From Streptomyces reniochalinae (GTDB lineage: Bacteria; Actinomycetota; Actinomycetes; Streptomycetales; Streptomycetaceae), in contig NZ_QOIM01000057.1 of assembly GCF_003323735.1 (NCBI RefSeq), positions 1-64,000 of the forward strand: 64,000 bases of DNA. Reading direction: 5' to 3'. The notes beneath the pieces are model-generated. The model saw nothing but the letters and a program-made list of their open reading frames with translations, did no database searches and was not told the DNA's origin. Every line of letters starts with the position of its first letter. Position 1 is the first letter of the stretch. Positions 34,585-43,808 of this stretch are shown here, one piece after another. The position numbers and the translations under genes were made by a program.

Positions 34585-34633
34585 TTTGGACCAGGCAGAC
34601 GGCCGGCAGGCCGCATACGAACGGAGCGCGACC

Positions 34634-35989
34634 ATGACCAGTGTCAGCACCCGATCCGCCGACGTCGTTGTCGTCGGTGCCGGGCTCGCAGGGCTCACTG
34701 CAGCGGACCAGCTCTCCCGAGCCGGGCACGACGTCGTCGTCGTCGAGGGCCGTGACCGCGTCGGCGGACGGATCCACACGGTCGAGGTCGCGGGCGTCCC
34801 CGTCGACGCCGGCGCGACCTGGGTCGCACCGGGTCACACCGCGGTACGCGACCTCGCACGCCGATTCGACTGCGAGTTCGTGGCCCAGTCCCAGCCGGGC
34901 AAGGGCGTCATGTCCTTCGGAGGCAAGCGCAAGATCGAGAGCGCCACGTCCATGGCACCCTGGGCGATGCTCGACCTCACGCGGATCATGGGGGTCCTGC
35001 AGAAAATGGTCGACGGCCTCCCCGTCTCTTCTCCTTGGGAGCACCACCACGCCGCGCACTTCGATTCGATGTCGCTCGGCGAGTGGCTGACCTTGAAGCA
35101 CGCCCTCAAGGACACCCGGAAGTTCATGAACGTGTTCAGCCTCGTGCACTGGGGTGCACCCGTAGGCGAGGTCTCACTGTTCAACGTGATGCGGTACATC
35201 AAGAACCTGGGCGGTATCGAACACATGCTCGCCGTCGAGGGCGGCGACCAGCAGGACCGGTTGCTGGGAACGATGCACACGCTGGTCAGCAGGCTCGCCG
35301 GCACGCTGGAAGACCGCCTGCTCCTCGCCTCCCCGGTCGAGCACATCACCACGGCCGGAGAACGCGTCACGGTCGAGACCAGCAACCACACCATCGATGC
35401 CCGGTACGTCATCGTGACGGCATCGCCGACACACCGATCGACCATCGAGTTCACGCCCGCACTCCCGGAGCGTCACTACGGGCTCTCACGCAGCTGGCGA
35501 CTCGGAGCTCTCAGCAAGGCTTTCGTCGCCTATGACCGCCCCTTCTGGCGGGACGAAGGTCTCTCGGGAGAAGGAATGTCCGACGACGAGACCGCCTTCC
35601 TCGCTTTCGACGTCAGCCCGGACGCCGGTGGCCCCGGCATCCTCATGGTCTTCTGTGACGCGCGCGGGTTCGACGCATACGACGAGGCCGAGCGCCGCCG
35701 GCGCGTCATGCGGCACCTCATCCACCTGTACGGTGCGCCCGCGCGCCATGCCATCGACTACACCGACTTCTCCTGGGGCAACGACAGCTTCGCACCCGGC
35801 GGGCCGAACCCGGCAGTCGGGCCGAAAACGTGGACCACCTTCGGACCGTTCCTGCGCGAGCCGGTCGGACGCGTCCACTGGGCCGGCACCGAAACAGCCG
35901 ACGAGACCTCCGGCACCATGAACGGCGCCATCCTCTCGGGCCAGCGCGCAGCCACCGAAGTGGCATCACGCCTCGACTCCGGGCAGTGA
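34634..35989 (+). CDS. Flavin-containing amine oxidase
   Basis: 451 aa from ATG at 34634. ADVVVVGAGLAGLTAADQLS and EGRDRVGGRIHTVEVAGVPV form the FAD-binding N-terminus of monoamine oxidases; DAGATWVAPGHT follows as in the family. The C-terminus has VGRVHWAGTETADETSGTMN and then GAILSGQRAA, the second FAD contact and the substrate-domain end. Predicted to oxidise a primary or secondary amine to aldehyde/ketone, releasing peroxide. The frame is open upstream to 34385, but the ribosome site GGAGCG and the homology favour 34634. Confidence 0.9.
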   Translation: MTSVSTRSADVVVVGAGLAGLTAADQLSRAGHDVVVVEGRDRVGGRIHTVEVAGVPVDAGATWVAPGHTAVRDLARRFDCEFVAQSQPGKGVMSFGGKRKIESATSMAPWAMLDLTRIMGVLQKMVDGLPVSSPWEHHHAAHFDSMSLGEWLTLKHALKDTRKFMNVFSLVHWGAPVGEVSLFNVMRYIKNLGGIEHMLAVEGGDQQDRLLGTMHTLVSRLAGTLEDRLLLASPVEHITTAGERVTVETSNHTIDARYVIVTASPTHRSTIEFTPALPERHYGLSRSWRLGALSKAFVAYDRPFWRDEGLSGEGMSDDETAFLAFDVSPDAGGPGILMVFCDARGFDAYDEAERRRRVMRHLIHLYGAPARHAIDYTDFSWGNDSFAPGGPNPAVGPKTWTTFGPFLREPVGRVHWAGTETADETSGTMNGAILSGQRAATEVASRLDSGQ

Positions 35990-36238
35990 CCCTACCTGCC
36001 CCCGCTGACCTCGCCCCCGGACCGTCGGCGCCGGCCTCCGGTCCAACAAGCCACCGCTCCCCACAGTTCGGCAGAACGGGCCACGAGCAGACTGGGGGCG
36101 GGGCCAGAGCCGATCCGTCCCGGACGGTCGTCCTCGCCCTCACGACCTCGACGCCGCACCCACCGTCACCATGCTCCCCGGCAGCCCCATGCCGTAAGAC
36201 CTCGCAGTCACAGACCTGCACCGAAGAGGAGACACCCG

Positions 36239-37452
36239 TTGAACAAACCCGCACCCCGAGCCCTGATCGTCGGCATGGGCATCGGCGGCCTCGCCACGGC
36301 GATGCGCCTGCACGACATCGGCTGGGATCCCGTGATCGTCGAGCGAGCCTCCGAGCGCCGCGCCCCCGGCTACTTCATCGGCCTCTTCGAAACCGGCCGC
36401 GCCACCGCGAAGCGCATGGGCATCCTCGACGCCATCGGCAACCGCACCGACCCCACCACCATCACCTATGACGTGGAGCGGGACGGACGCCGCCGTCCCG
36501 GCATGGGGTACGGCGACCTCCCCGGCGGCCCACGCCTGATCCTGCGCGGCGACATCGAGACCGCCCTCCACGACGCGGTCGCCCTCCGTACCGAGATGCG
36601 CTACGGCACCACACCGACCGCCCTCGGCGAACACCCCGCAGGAGTCGTCGTCACCCTGCGCACCACCACTGGCGAGGACATCGCGGAGACCACCGAGCAC
36701 TTCGACCTCGTCATCGGCGCCGACGGCGTGCGCTCCACCGTCCGCCACCTCGCGTTCGGCCCCGACAACCGCTTCATGCGCCCGCTGCACCACATCGTCG
36801 CTGCCACCACCATGAAGGAGCCCGTTCCCGGCTACCGGTCCCAGGACGGCGTCGTCCTCGCCGAACCAGGGCGCTCGGTGTGGACCTTCCCCTTCACCGG
36901 CCACCAGCCCGGACTGCTGTTCAACTACCGCACCGACGACGAAGACGCCCAGTTCCGCCGTCCGCCCATCGAGTCGCTGCGCGCCGCCTTCGGGCCAGAG
37001 CCCGTCGGCCCCGTCCTCGGTCATCTGCTCCGGCAGTTCGAGCAGGCCGACGACTACATCTTCGACTCCGCGAGATCGAGATGGACACCTGGCACACCGA
37101 CCGGGTCGTCCTGCTCGGTGACGCCGCCTGGTGCCTGACCCTCTACTCCGGCATGGGCGCCTCCACCGCGATGGCGGGCGCCGACCTGCTGGGCACCCTG
37201 CTCCAGCGCAACCCCGGCAACACGCCCCGGGCCCTGCGCGAATGGGACCAGAAGCTGCACCCCTTCATGGCGCTCCAACAGAAGTCAGCACGCACCGAGG
37301 GCCTGCCGACATTCGTCCCCCAGACTCGCAAGGACAAGATCGTACGCACCGCCATGCAGAAGGTGCTGACCAACCGGGCCGGCAAGAAAGTCATGACGGC
37401 CATGATGGACAAGGCGTTCAAGGAGATGTCCATCGATATCGCCGCCGTCTGA
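36239..37452 (+). pseudogene. FAD-dependent monooxygenase, disrupted by a single-base frameshift
   Basis: TTG at 36239 has AGGAGA 7 nt upstream. The first frame gives ALIVGMGIGGLATAMRLHDI, LVIGADGVRSTVRHLAFG and VWTFPFTGHQPGLLFNYRT, then loses similarity at about 37070 and stops at 37138. The neighbouring frame continues the family with MDTWHTDRVVLLGDAAWCLT and YSGMGASTAMAGADLLGT to a TGA at 37452. Loss of one C in a TCCC run at about 37068-37072 explains the shift. Joined, the protein is about 404 aa, a normal length for this FAD_binding_3-type family. It is either a recent pseudogene or a sequencing error. Confidence 0.8.
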
Positions 37453-37544
37453 CAGCCCCCACCACGAAGTTCGTTTTCACGTGTGCCCCTTTGGGGGCAC
37501 ACCTCCATTCCGATGAAGGTCTCGGTTCCGACAGGTTGGGCTGC

Positions 37545-38000
37545 ATGAACGCGGAGAATGACAAGCAGAACAAGGTTGCCGTGACGGTGACCGCTGATTC
37601 CGTTGCAGGGGACGAGCGGGCGGCGGAGCGGAGACTGGGCTCGCGGGCCCCCGAGTTCATCCGGAAGTCACGCTTGCTCCGCACGGGCTGGCAGGTCGGA
37701 ATCTTCGTCGTTGGTCTCGCCGTAGTCGGGGCCGGCGTCGCGATGCTGGTACTGCCCGGCCCGGGCTGGCTGGTGATCTTCGGAGGCATGGCCATCTGGG
37801 CGACCGAATTCACCTGGGCACAGATCGTCCTACGCTGGACCCGACGCAAGGTCACCGAAGCCGCCCAGCGCGCACTCGACCCCAAGGTACGGCGGCGCAA
37901 TATCATTCTCACCACGGCGGGGCTCGTGATCATCACGGCACTGGCAGGAATCTACCTCTGGAAGTTCGGCATAGTCGTACCGTGGAAAATCAAGCAGTGA
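37545..38000 (+). CDS. PGPGW-motif (TIGR02611-like) small membrane protein
   Basis: 151 aa. Two to three hydrophobic helices: VGIFVVGLAVVGAGVAMLVL leading into LPGPGWLVIFGGMAIWATEF, and a C-terminal IILTTAGLVIITALAGIYLW. The LPGPGW signature defines this actinobacterial family of unknown function. The start is uncertain: ATG at 37545 has only a weak ribosome site. It is convergent with the RraA-like gene at 38131. Confidence 0.8.
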   Translation: MNAENDKQNKVAVTVTADSVAGDERAAERRLGSRAPEFIRKSRLLRTGWQVGIFVVGLAVVGAGVAMLVLPGPGWLVIFGGMAIWATEFTWAQIVLRWTRRKVTEAAQRALDPKVRRRNIILTTAGLVIITALAGIYLWKFGIVVPWKIKQ

Positions 38001-38130
38001 TTCAGCAATGGTCCTGCGATGCAGCTGCCAAAGGACAGAGTATGTCGTCTACTTCACTGCTTCCCTCGGCCCTGCTGCCACCCGGATCTGCTGCAAGGGA
38101 ATTGCCAAGATCACCACGTGAGACCACGTC

Positions 38131-38622
38131 TCAGAAGAGGTGATCGACCGGGAGCAGGACCACTCCGTCCTCGTCCGCATGCAGGATGTCACCCACGCCG
38201 AACGACACACCGCCGAAGGTGACGGGCACGTCCACCTCTCCTCGCCCAGCCTTGCCCGCTCGCCGCGGATTGGTCCCCAGTGCCTGCACACCGAGCCGTG
38301 TCGCGGAGAGTGAGGCGCTGTCGCGGACAGCGCCGTGCACGATGACACCCGCCCATCCGTTGTCGCGGGCCCTGGTGGCCATCCGGGCACCGAAGAGTGT
38401 GGTGGCGAGGGACCCGCCGCCGTCCACGACCACGACGGCCCCACCCCCGGGCATGTGCAGCAGCTCGTGCAGCAAGGCGTTGTCCTCACGGCACGAAACG
38501 GTCCGCACCGGACCCGCGAAGGAGCGCACGGCCCCGTAGCCGGTGAACTGCAGGGAACAGACACGGAGCCGGTCGCCGTACTGGTCGGCGAGGTCGGCGG
38601 TGGGGACGGGAGTCGTGTGCAT
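38131..38622 (-). CDS. RraA-like protein (HMG aldolase/oxaloacetate decarboxylase family)
   Basis: 163 aa. Family motifs: CREDNALLHELLHMPGGGAV, VVDGGGSLATTLFG, GWAGVIVHGAVRDSASL (with the catalytic-type Arg-Asp) and VSFGVGDILHADEDGVVLLP. Members cleave 4-hydroxy-4-methyl-2-oxoglutarate, decarboxylate oxaloacetate, or bind RNase E. In this catabolic setting the carboxylate activity is more likely. It is clearly homologous over its whole length to the protein at 54718. It is divergent from the GntR regulator. Confidence 0.85.
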   Translation of the reverse strand: MHTTPVPTADLADQYGDRLRVCSLQFTGYGAVRSFAGPVRTVSCREDNALLHELLHMPGGGAVVVVDGGGSLATTLFGARMATRARDNGWAGVIVHGAVRDSASLSATRLGVQALGTNPRRAGKAGRGEVDVPVTFGGVSFGVGDILHADEDGVVLLPVDHLF

Positions 38623-38691
38623 CGTCGGAAGCGCTGCCTCTCATCGAGTGAGCTCGGGCTGGAGAGCCGGATAGACACCCCGAACGACACT

Positions 38692-38717
38692 TTGCATCAA
38701 TAGGCGTTTCAATACAA
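38692..38717. promoter_or_regulatory. Putative GntR operator in the RraA/GntR divergent promoter
   Basis: TTGCATCAA (38692-38700) and TCAATACAA (38709-38717) span 26 bp, the same span as TTGTATCAA...TTGAGACAA at 39756-39781. About two thirds of the bases match between the two sites over 29 positions. TACAAT (38713-38718) may be a -10 box for the GntR gene. Confidence 0.55.
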
Positions 38718-38772
38718 TGCTGGTGCGAGATGAGCTCTCCATCACCGCGTACGCCGGGACCCAGCCCATAGG

Positions 38773-39690
38773 ATGGAGCGTCCGACGTCCCCGTCCGAAG
38801 AGCGCAGCCTGATGCCGCGGCCGAATCTGACCACCTCCACCGCCACCCGCCTGGTGGACCTCCTGCGCCGCAGCGGCCTGGAAGAGGGTGCGCACGTCAC
38901 CGAGCAGTGGGCGGCGGACGAGCTGGACGTCTCCCGCACACCTGCGCGCAAGGCGATGGCCTTCCTCGCCGAGGTGGGCATCCTCAGGCGTGAGCGGAAC
39001 CGGGGTTACTTCCTGAACCGCGCCGCCGCCAGCCTGACCGGAACGGACCTGGCGGGGGCTGCCGATCTGGAGGAGGAGGCGTACTTCCGGGTCGCCGACG
39101 ACTACATCGGGGGCCGTTTCACCGGGCCGTTCACCGCGGCCGACATCGGTCGCGGTTACGGCCTGACGCCACGCCAGGCCGACCGGGTGCTGGCGCGCAT
39201 GGAGTCCGAGGACCTGGTGCGCCGCAAGGCCGGCGGGCGCGGCTGGGAGTTCCAGCAGGCGCTCTCGACGGTCGAGGCGCACGACCAGAGCTACCGGTTC
39301 CGCATGGTCATCGAGCCGAACGCCCTGCTGGAGCCCGGCTTCAGGGTCGACCCACAGGCCGCGGCCCTGCACCGCGGGCAGCAGGAGTCCTTGTTGCGCG
39401 GGGACATCCTGCTGCTCCCGCGGGCCGAGTTGTTCCGCGTCAACGCCTCGTTCCACGAGATGCTCGTGGGCTTCTCGGGCAACCAGTTCCTCCTGGACGC
39501 CGCCCGCCGTCAGCACCGGCTGCGCCGCCTCATCGAGTACCGCCACCAGGTCGACCGCTCCCGTCTGGCCGGCCAGGCCCGCGAGCACCTGCACCTGCTC
39601 GACCTGGTCGAGGACGGGAAGCTGGAGGAGGCGGCCACCTACCTGCGCCATCATCTGGACAAGGTCCGCATCATCAAGACGCAGGGCTGA
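38773..39690 (+). CDS. GntR-family transcriptional regulator with FCD-like ligand domain
   Basis: 305 aa; a second Met 13 residues in is a possible start. The N-terminal winged helix reads TEQWAADELDVSRTPARKAM and then LAEVGILRRERNRGYFL. A second winged-helix-like segment (AADIGRGYGLTPRQADRVLA) follows before the helical ligand-binding domain (FRMVIEPNALLEPG ... HEMLVGFSGNQFLLDAARR). The domain usually senses a carboxylate. Matching operator-like sites precede this gene and the aconitase-ABC operon. Confidence 0.85.
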   Translation: MERPTSPSEERSLMPRPNLTTSTATRLVDLLRRSGLEEGAHVTEQWAADELDVSRTPARKAMAFLAEVGILRRERNRGYFLNRAAASLTGTDLAGAADLEEEAYFRVADDYIGGRFTGPFTAADIGRGYGLTPRQADRVLARMESEDLVRRKAGGRGWEFQQALSTVEAHDQSYRFRMVIEPNALLEPGFRVDPQAAALHRGQQESLLRGDILLLPRAELFRVNASFHEMLVGFSGNQFLLDAARRQHRLRRLIEYRHQVDRSRLAGQAREHLHLLDLVEDGKLEEAATYLRHHLDKVRIIKTQG

Positions 39691-39755
39691 CCACCCCGCG
39701 ACCGAGGACCTGCCTCCCTCACACCGCGGCCGGTGAAGTTTCCGCGTTCCAGTGG

Positions 39756-39784
39756 TTGTATCAATCTGCGGCTTGAGACAATAT
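39756..39784 (+). promoter_or_regulatory. Putative GntR operator upstream of the aconitase-ABC operon
   Basis: Inverted repeat TTGTATCAA (39756-39764) - 8 bp - TTGAGACAA (39773-39781), 8 of 9 arm positions pairing. TTGTAT may also act as a -35 with a weak CAATAT -10 at 39779-39784 (17-bp spacing). Confidence 0.55.
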
Positions 39785-39839
39785 GGGCCGCGCCCGGAGC
39801 CATGCGCCCGTCGGCTCCTCCGGAACGACAGCAGGGACT

Positions 39840-42482
39840 ATGCGTACAGACCCCACCGCCAACGCTGTGCTGACCGTCGACGGCCACTCGTACCGGTACC
39901 AGCCACTGGCCGGGCTGCTGCCTGCCGGGCGGCTCGCCGAGGTGCCGTACTCGGTCCGGGTGCTGCTGGAGAACGTCGCCCGCCGCTCCCCCGCCGCTCT
40001 CGACGACGTACTCGCCCGCGCCCGCTCGGGTCGCGGCGACTGCGAACTGCCGGTGTACCCGAACCGGATCATGCTGCACGACACCACGTGTCTGCCCGCC
40101 CTCGCCGACTTCGCCGCCCTGCGCGACAGCGTCGCCGAACTTGGCGGCGCCCCGGAACGGCTCCAGCCGGCCGTCCCGGTGGACCTGACCGTCGATCACT
40201 CGGTCATCGTCGAGGAGTACGGACTGTCCGACGCCGTCGAGCGCAATCTGGCGATCGACTTCCGCCGCAACGGCGAGCGCTACGCGTTCGTGAAATGGGC
40301 CGAGCGCAGTCTGCGCGGCTTCCGGGTCGTACCGCCGGGCACGGGCATCATCCACCAGGTCAACATGGAAGTGCTGGCCCGCCTGGTCTGGCGCGAGGAG
40401 GCGGCTGAGGGCGGCCTGCCGTGGCTGCACCCGGACGTGCTGGTCGCCACCGACAGCCACACTCCGATGATCAACGCTCTGGGCGTCGTCGGCTGGGGCG
40501 TGGGGGGCCTGGAGGGACAGGCCGCCATGCTCGGCGAGCCGGTCACCATTCCCTACCCGCGGGTGGTGGGCGTGCGCCTGACGGGGCGGCTGCGGTCCGG
40601 CGTCAGCGCCACCGATCTCGCCCTCACCCTGACCGAGCTGCTGCGCGCCAGGGGCGTAGTGGACCGGTTCGTGGAGTTCTGCGGCCCCGGCGCGGCCACT
40701 CTGGGGTGGGCGGAGCGGGCCGCGGTCTCCAACATGGCACCCGAGTACGGGGCGACCTGCGTCTACTTCCCCTATGACGACGAGACCGCCGCCTACCTGA
40801 AGCTGACCGGCCGCGACGAGGCACACGTGCGGCTGGTCGACGCGTACTTCGCCGCGCAGGGCCTCAAGCGCACCGCCGACCGGCCCGAACCGCACTACGA
40901 CGACGTCATCGACCTCGACCTGGCCACGGTGGAGCCGAGCCTGGCCGGCCCCGATCTGCCCCACCAGCGGCTTCCGCTGTCGCGAGTGCCCGGCTCCTTC
41001 CGCACTACCGCCGGACGGCCCGCGGACACCGCCCACTTCGGAGCGCCGCTGCCCGAGGGACCGGTCGCCATCGCCGCCATCACCAGCTGCACCAACACCG
41101 CCAATCCGTCCCTGATCGTGCAGGCAGCCCTTCTCGCCGAGCGGGCCCGGCATTCCGGGCTCAGAGCACGGCCCTGGGTGAAGACCTCCCTTTCCCCAGG
41201 TTCACGGGTCGTCGAGGACTACCTGCGCGCGGCCGGGCTCCTGGACCCGCTCGCGGAGACCGGCTTCCACATCGTCGGCTTCGGCTGCATGACCTGCATC
41301 GGCAACTCGGGCCCCCTCCACCCCGAGCTGGAGCGGCTCACCGCCGAGGCCCGCGTCGACCCGGTGGCCGTCCTGTCCGGCAACCGCAACTTCGCCGGCC
41401 GCGTCAACCCGCGCATCGCCCAGTCCTACCTCGCCTCACCCGCGCTGGTCGTCGCCTACGCACTGGCCGGCTCGATCCTGCACGACTTCGCACGCGAACC
41501 GCTCGGTACCGGCACCGACGGCAGCCCGGTGTTGCTCAAGGACCTGTGGCCCACCGACGAAGAGGTCGCCGCTCGCGTCACCGCCTCCGTACGGCCCGAG
41601 ATGTTCCGGGCCAACGCCGCCCGGCTGCGCGAGGGCACCCGGGCGTGGCACGAGATCGAGGCCGCGGACGGCGTGCGCTTCTCCTGGGACGCGGACTCCA
41701 CTTACATCCGTCGCCCCCCGCACCTCACGGGCCTGCCCGCCTCACCGCCCGACCGGCTGCGCGTCGAACGGGCCCGGGTGCTGATGGTGCTGGGCGACGA
41801 CGTCACCACGGACCACATCTCCCCGGCCGGTGCCATCCCGGCGCGCAGCGCCGCCGGACGATGGCTGGCCGACCGCGGGGTCGCGCGGCGCGACCTCAAC
41901 CAGTACTCGACGCGTCGCAGCAACCACGAGGTCATGCTGCGGGGGGCGTTCACCAACGCCGCAGTCCGCAACCGGCTCCTCCCCTCGGCGAGCAACCTCA
42001 CGGGCGGCCACGCGTACACCGCGGACCGTTCGGCCGTCCTGCCCGTCCACGAGGCGGCGCCGACCTACCGCGCCGCGGGCCTCGGCCTGGTCGTCGTCGC
42101 AGGCCGCAACTACGGTGCCGGGTCCAGCCGCGACTGGGCCGCCAAGGCCCAGGCACTGCTGGGGGTGCGGGTGGTGATCGCCGAGTCCTACGAACGCATC
42201 CACCGCAACAATCTGATCGGCATGGGTGTACTGCCCCTGGAGTTCCAGGACGGCGACCGTGCGTCGGCCCACGTCTTCACCGGAGAGGAGGACCTCGCCT
42301 TCCACGGCCTTGCCGAGCTGTGCGTCGGCACCAATCCCGTCTCACTGTCCCTCACCCGCCCCGACGGCTCACGCAGCACGCTCCGCCTCCGTCTGCGCCT
42401 CCACTCGCGCCAGGAACTCGCCTACCTCCGGCACGGCGGAATCCTGCCGTACGTGGTGCGGCGCGCCGTCGCGGCACCGTGA
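39840..42482 (+). CDS. Aconitase-family hydratase (AcnA type)
   Basis: 880 aa from ATG at 39840; the frame is open upstream. The 4Fe-4S cluster cysteines are in ITSCTNTANPSL near 415 and GFGCMTCIGNSGPL near 482-485. Other family motifs: VATDSHTPMINALGVVGWGV, YGAGSSRDWAAKAQALLGVR in the swivel domain, and IAESYERIHRNNLIGMGVLP. It isomerises citrate/isocitrate or a related tricarboxylate. Position at the head of an ABC importer operon, with a carboxylate-type regulator, suggests a dedicated catabolic aconitase rather than the housekeeping TCA enzyme. A 105-bp gap separates it from the binding-protein gene. Confidence 0.9.
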   Translation: MRTDPTANAVLTVDGHSYRYQPLAGLLPAGRLAEVPYSVRVLLENVARRSPAALDDVLARARSGRGDCELPVYPNRIMLHDTTCLPALADFAALRDSVAELGGAPERLQPAVPVDLTVDHSVIVEEYGLSDAVERNLAIDFRRNGERYAFVKWAERSLRGFRVVPPGTGIIHQVNMEVLARLVWREEAAEGGLPWLHPDVLVATDSHTPMINALGVVGWGVGGLEGQAAMLGEPVTIPYPRVVGVRLTGRLRSGVSATDLALTLTELLRARGVVDRFVEFCGPGAATLGWAERAAVSNMAPEYGATCVYFPYDDETAAYLKLTGRDEAHVRLVDAYFAAQGLKRTADRPEPHYDDVIDLDLATVEPSLAGPDLPHQRLPLSRVPGSFRTTAGRPADTAHFGAPLPEGPVAIAAITSCTNTANPSLIVQAALLAERARHSGLRARPWVKTSLSPGSRVVEDYLRAAGLLDPLAETGFHIVGFGCMTCIGNSGPLHPELERLTAEARVDPVAVLSGNRNFAGRVNPRIAQSYLASPALVVAYALAGSILHDFAREPLGTGTDGSPVLLKDLWPTDEEVAARVTASVRPEMFRANAARLREGTRAWHEIEAADGVRFSWDADSTYIRRPPHLTGLPASPPDRLRVERARVLMVLGDDVTTDHISPAGAIPARSAAGRWLADRGVARRDLNQYSTRRSNHEVMLRGAFTNAAVRNRLLPSASNLTGGHAYTADRSAVLPVHEAAPTYRAAGLGLVVVAGRNYGAGSSRDWAAKAQALLGVRVVIAESYERIHRNNLIGMGVLPLEFQDGDRASAHVFTGEEDLAFHGLAELCVGTNPVSLSLTRPDGSRSTLRLRLRLHSRQELAYLRHGGILPYVVRRAVAAP

Positions 42483-42587
42483 CCGAGCCGCCTCCCCGCC
42501 CACCCCTCCGCTCCGTCGGCGCCCCGGCCCCGCCGACCTCTCGAAGCAGCTGACAGCGCCGTCGTGCCCCCTACGAGAAGAGCCGCC

Positions 42588-43754
42588 ATGTCCTCCAGCC
42601 CTCCGGCGCCCGCACCGGGCCCAGCCCTCCGGCCCTCCCGCCGCCGACTCCTGCGGGGCGCCGCGGCCGTCGGCACACTCGCCGCCTTCGGCGGCACGCT
42701 CTCCGCCTGTACCCCCGACGAGGCGAACGCCGCCTCGCCGACCGCCCCCGCGTACTACCCCGCCACCTACGAGACCGTCATCGAAGCCTCACGGCGGGAG
42801 CGGAAGCTCCTGATCTACTCGAACACCTCGCAGACGAACTGGCAGCCCGTCTTCGACGCCTTCACCCGGCGCTACCCCTGGCTGTCCGACATTCGCGCGA
42901 CCAACCTCGGCGGCTCCGCCGTCTACGAGCGGTACTACAGCGAATCCGCCGCCGGTACGTCCCCCGCCGACGTGCTGGCCAACAACGCCGGTCCGCTGTG
43001 GGGCGACTACGCAACGCGGGACGTCGCCGCCGACTACCGCTCACCGGAGAGAGACCACTTGCCCGACTGGGCCGAGTTGCTGCCCGGCGTATGGACCATG
43101 TCGACGGACCCGGTCGCTCTCATCTACAACCGCAAGACCCTCTCCCCCGACCAGTTCCCCGACGGCCTGCGGTCGCTGGCGGCGATCGTCGAGGCACGAC
43201 CCTCCCGCTTCCGCGGCAAGATCGGCGTCTACGACCCGACCAACGCCTACGGCTACGCCAGCAACCAGGGCTACACCTCGAACGTCGCGGGCGGCTGGGA
43301 CACGTTCCGGCGGCTGCTGCCGTTCGCCCACGCCGACCACTCCTCCGGCACGCTCGTGGAGAAGGTCGTCTCCGGCGAGTACGACTTCTCCATCAATCTC
43401 AGCGGCGGCGTCGCCGTCCCGGCCGCCGAGCACAGCGGGGGCCTGCTGGGCTGGAGCTACTACGCCGAGGGCACCGTCGTCATGCCGCGCGCGCTGTCCA
43501 TCGTGAAGACCGCCCCGCACCCCAACGCGGCCCGCCTCTTCCTCGACTTCCTGCTCTCCGCCGAAGGGCAGGCGGCGGTCGCCGAGGGCGGCCTGGTGCC
43601 CTACCGGCCGGACGTGCGCCAGGACGTCATGGACAGCCTCCAGGACATGCGACGCAGGCTCGGCGCAGAGCGCGTCCACCTCTACCGGCCCGTGCGGGTG
43701 CCGGAGCGCGTGCAGCAGGCGTACGTCGCGCGCTGGCAGAAGGCGGCCGGCTGA
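42588..43754 (+). CDS. ABC transporter substrate-binding lipoprotein (Fe3+/polyamine/phosphonate-type fold)
   Basis: 388 aa from ATG at 42588 (GAGAAG upstream). The signal RPSRRRLLRGAAAVGTLAAF ends in a lipobox, LSAC, so it is a Tat-type lipoprotein anchored outside the membrane. The mature part is a type II periplasmic-binding fold: LLIYSNTSQTNWQPVFDAFT near the start and LFLDFLLSAEGQAAVAEGG near the end, as in the extracellular-binding-protein-1/SBP_bac_6 family. The ligand cannot be read; its operon partner aconitase points to a di- or tricarboxylate, possibly as a metal complex. Confidence 0.85.
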   Translation: MSSSPPAPAPGPALRPSRRRLLRGAAAVGTLAAFGGTLSACTPDEANAASPTAPAYYPATYETVIEASRRERKLLIYSNTSQTNWQPVFDAFTRRYPWLSDIRATNLGGSAVYERYYSESAAGTSPADVLANNAGPLWGDYATRDVAADYRSPERDHLPDWAELLPGVWTMSTDPVALIYNRKTLSPDQFPDGLRSLAAIVEARPSRFRGKIGVYDPTNAYGYASNQGYTSNVAGGWDTFRRLLPFAHADHSSGTLVEKVVSGEYDFSINLSGGVAVPAAEHSGGLLGWSYYAEGTVVMPRALSIVKTAPHPNAARLFLDFLLSAEGQAAVAEGGLVPYRPDVRQDVMDSLQDMRRRLGAERVHLYRPVRVPERVQQAYVARWQKAAG

Positions 43755-43808
43755 GCCGTCCCCGCCCGATGCCTCTGCCCCCACCCCGTTCGTTCGTACG
43801 GAGTCGCC

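Larger units (their letters stand above)
33772..34633. other. Long intergenic region with IS fossil and the amine oxidase promoter
   Basis: 33850-34345 holds a decayed transposase on the minus strand. 34346-34550 has no supported gene, although frames are open. 34554-34584 is the promoter/operator of the next gene. Confidence 0.55.

Noticed and set aside
38119..38133. Hairpin TGAGAC-CAC-GTCTCA at the end of the RraA-like gene
   Set aside because: The stem is only 6 bp and overlaps the stop codon, with no U-tract, so it is too weak to call a terminator.
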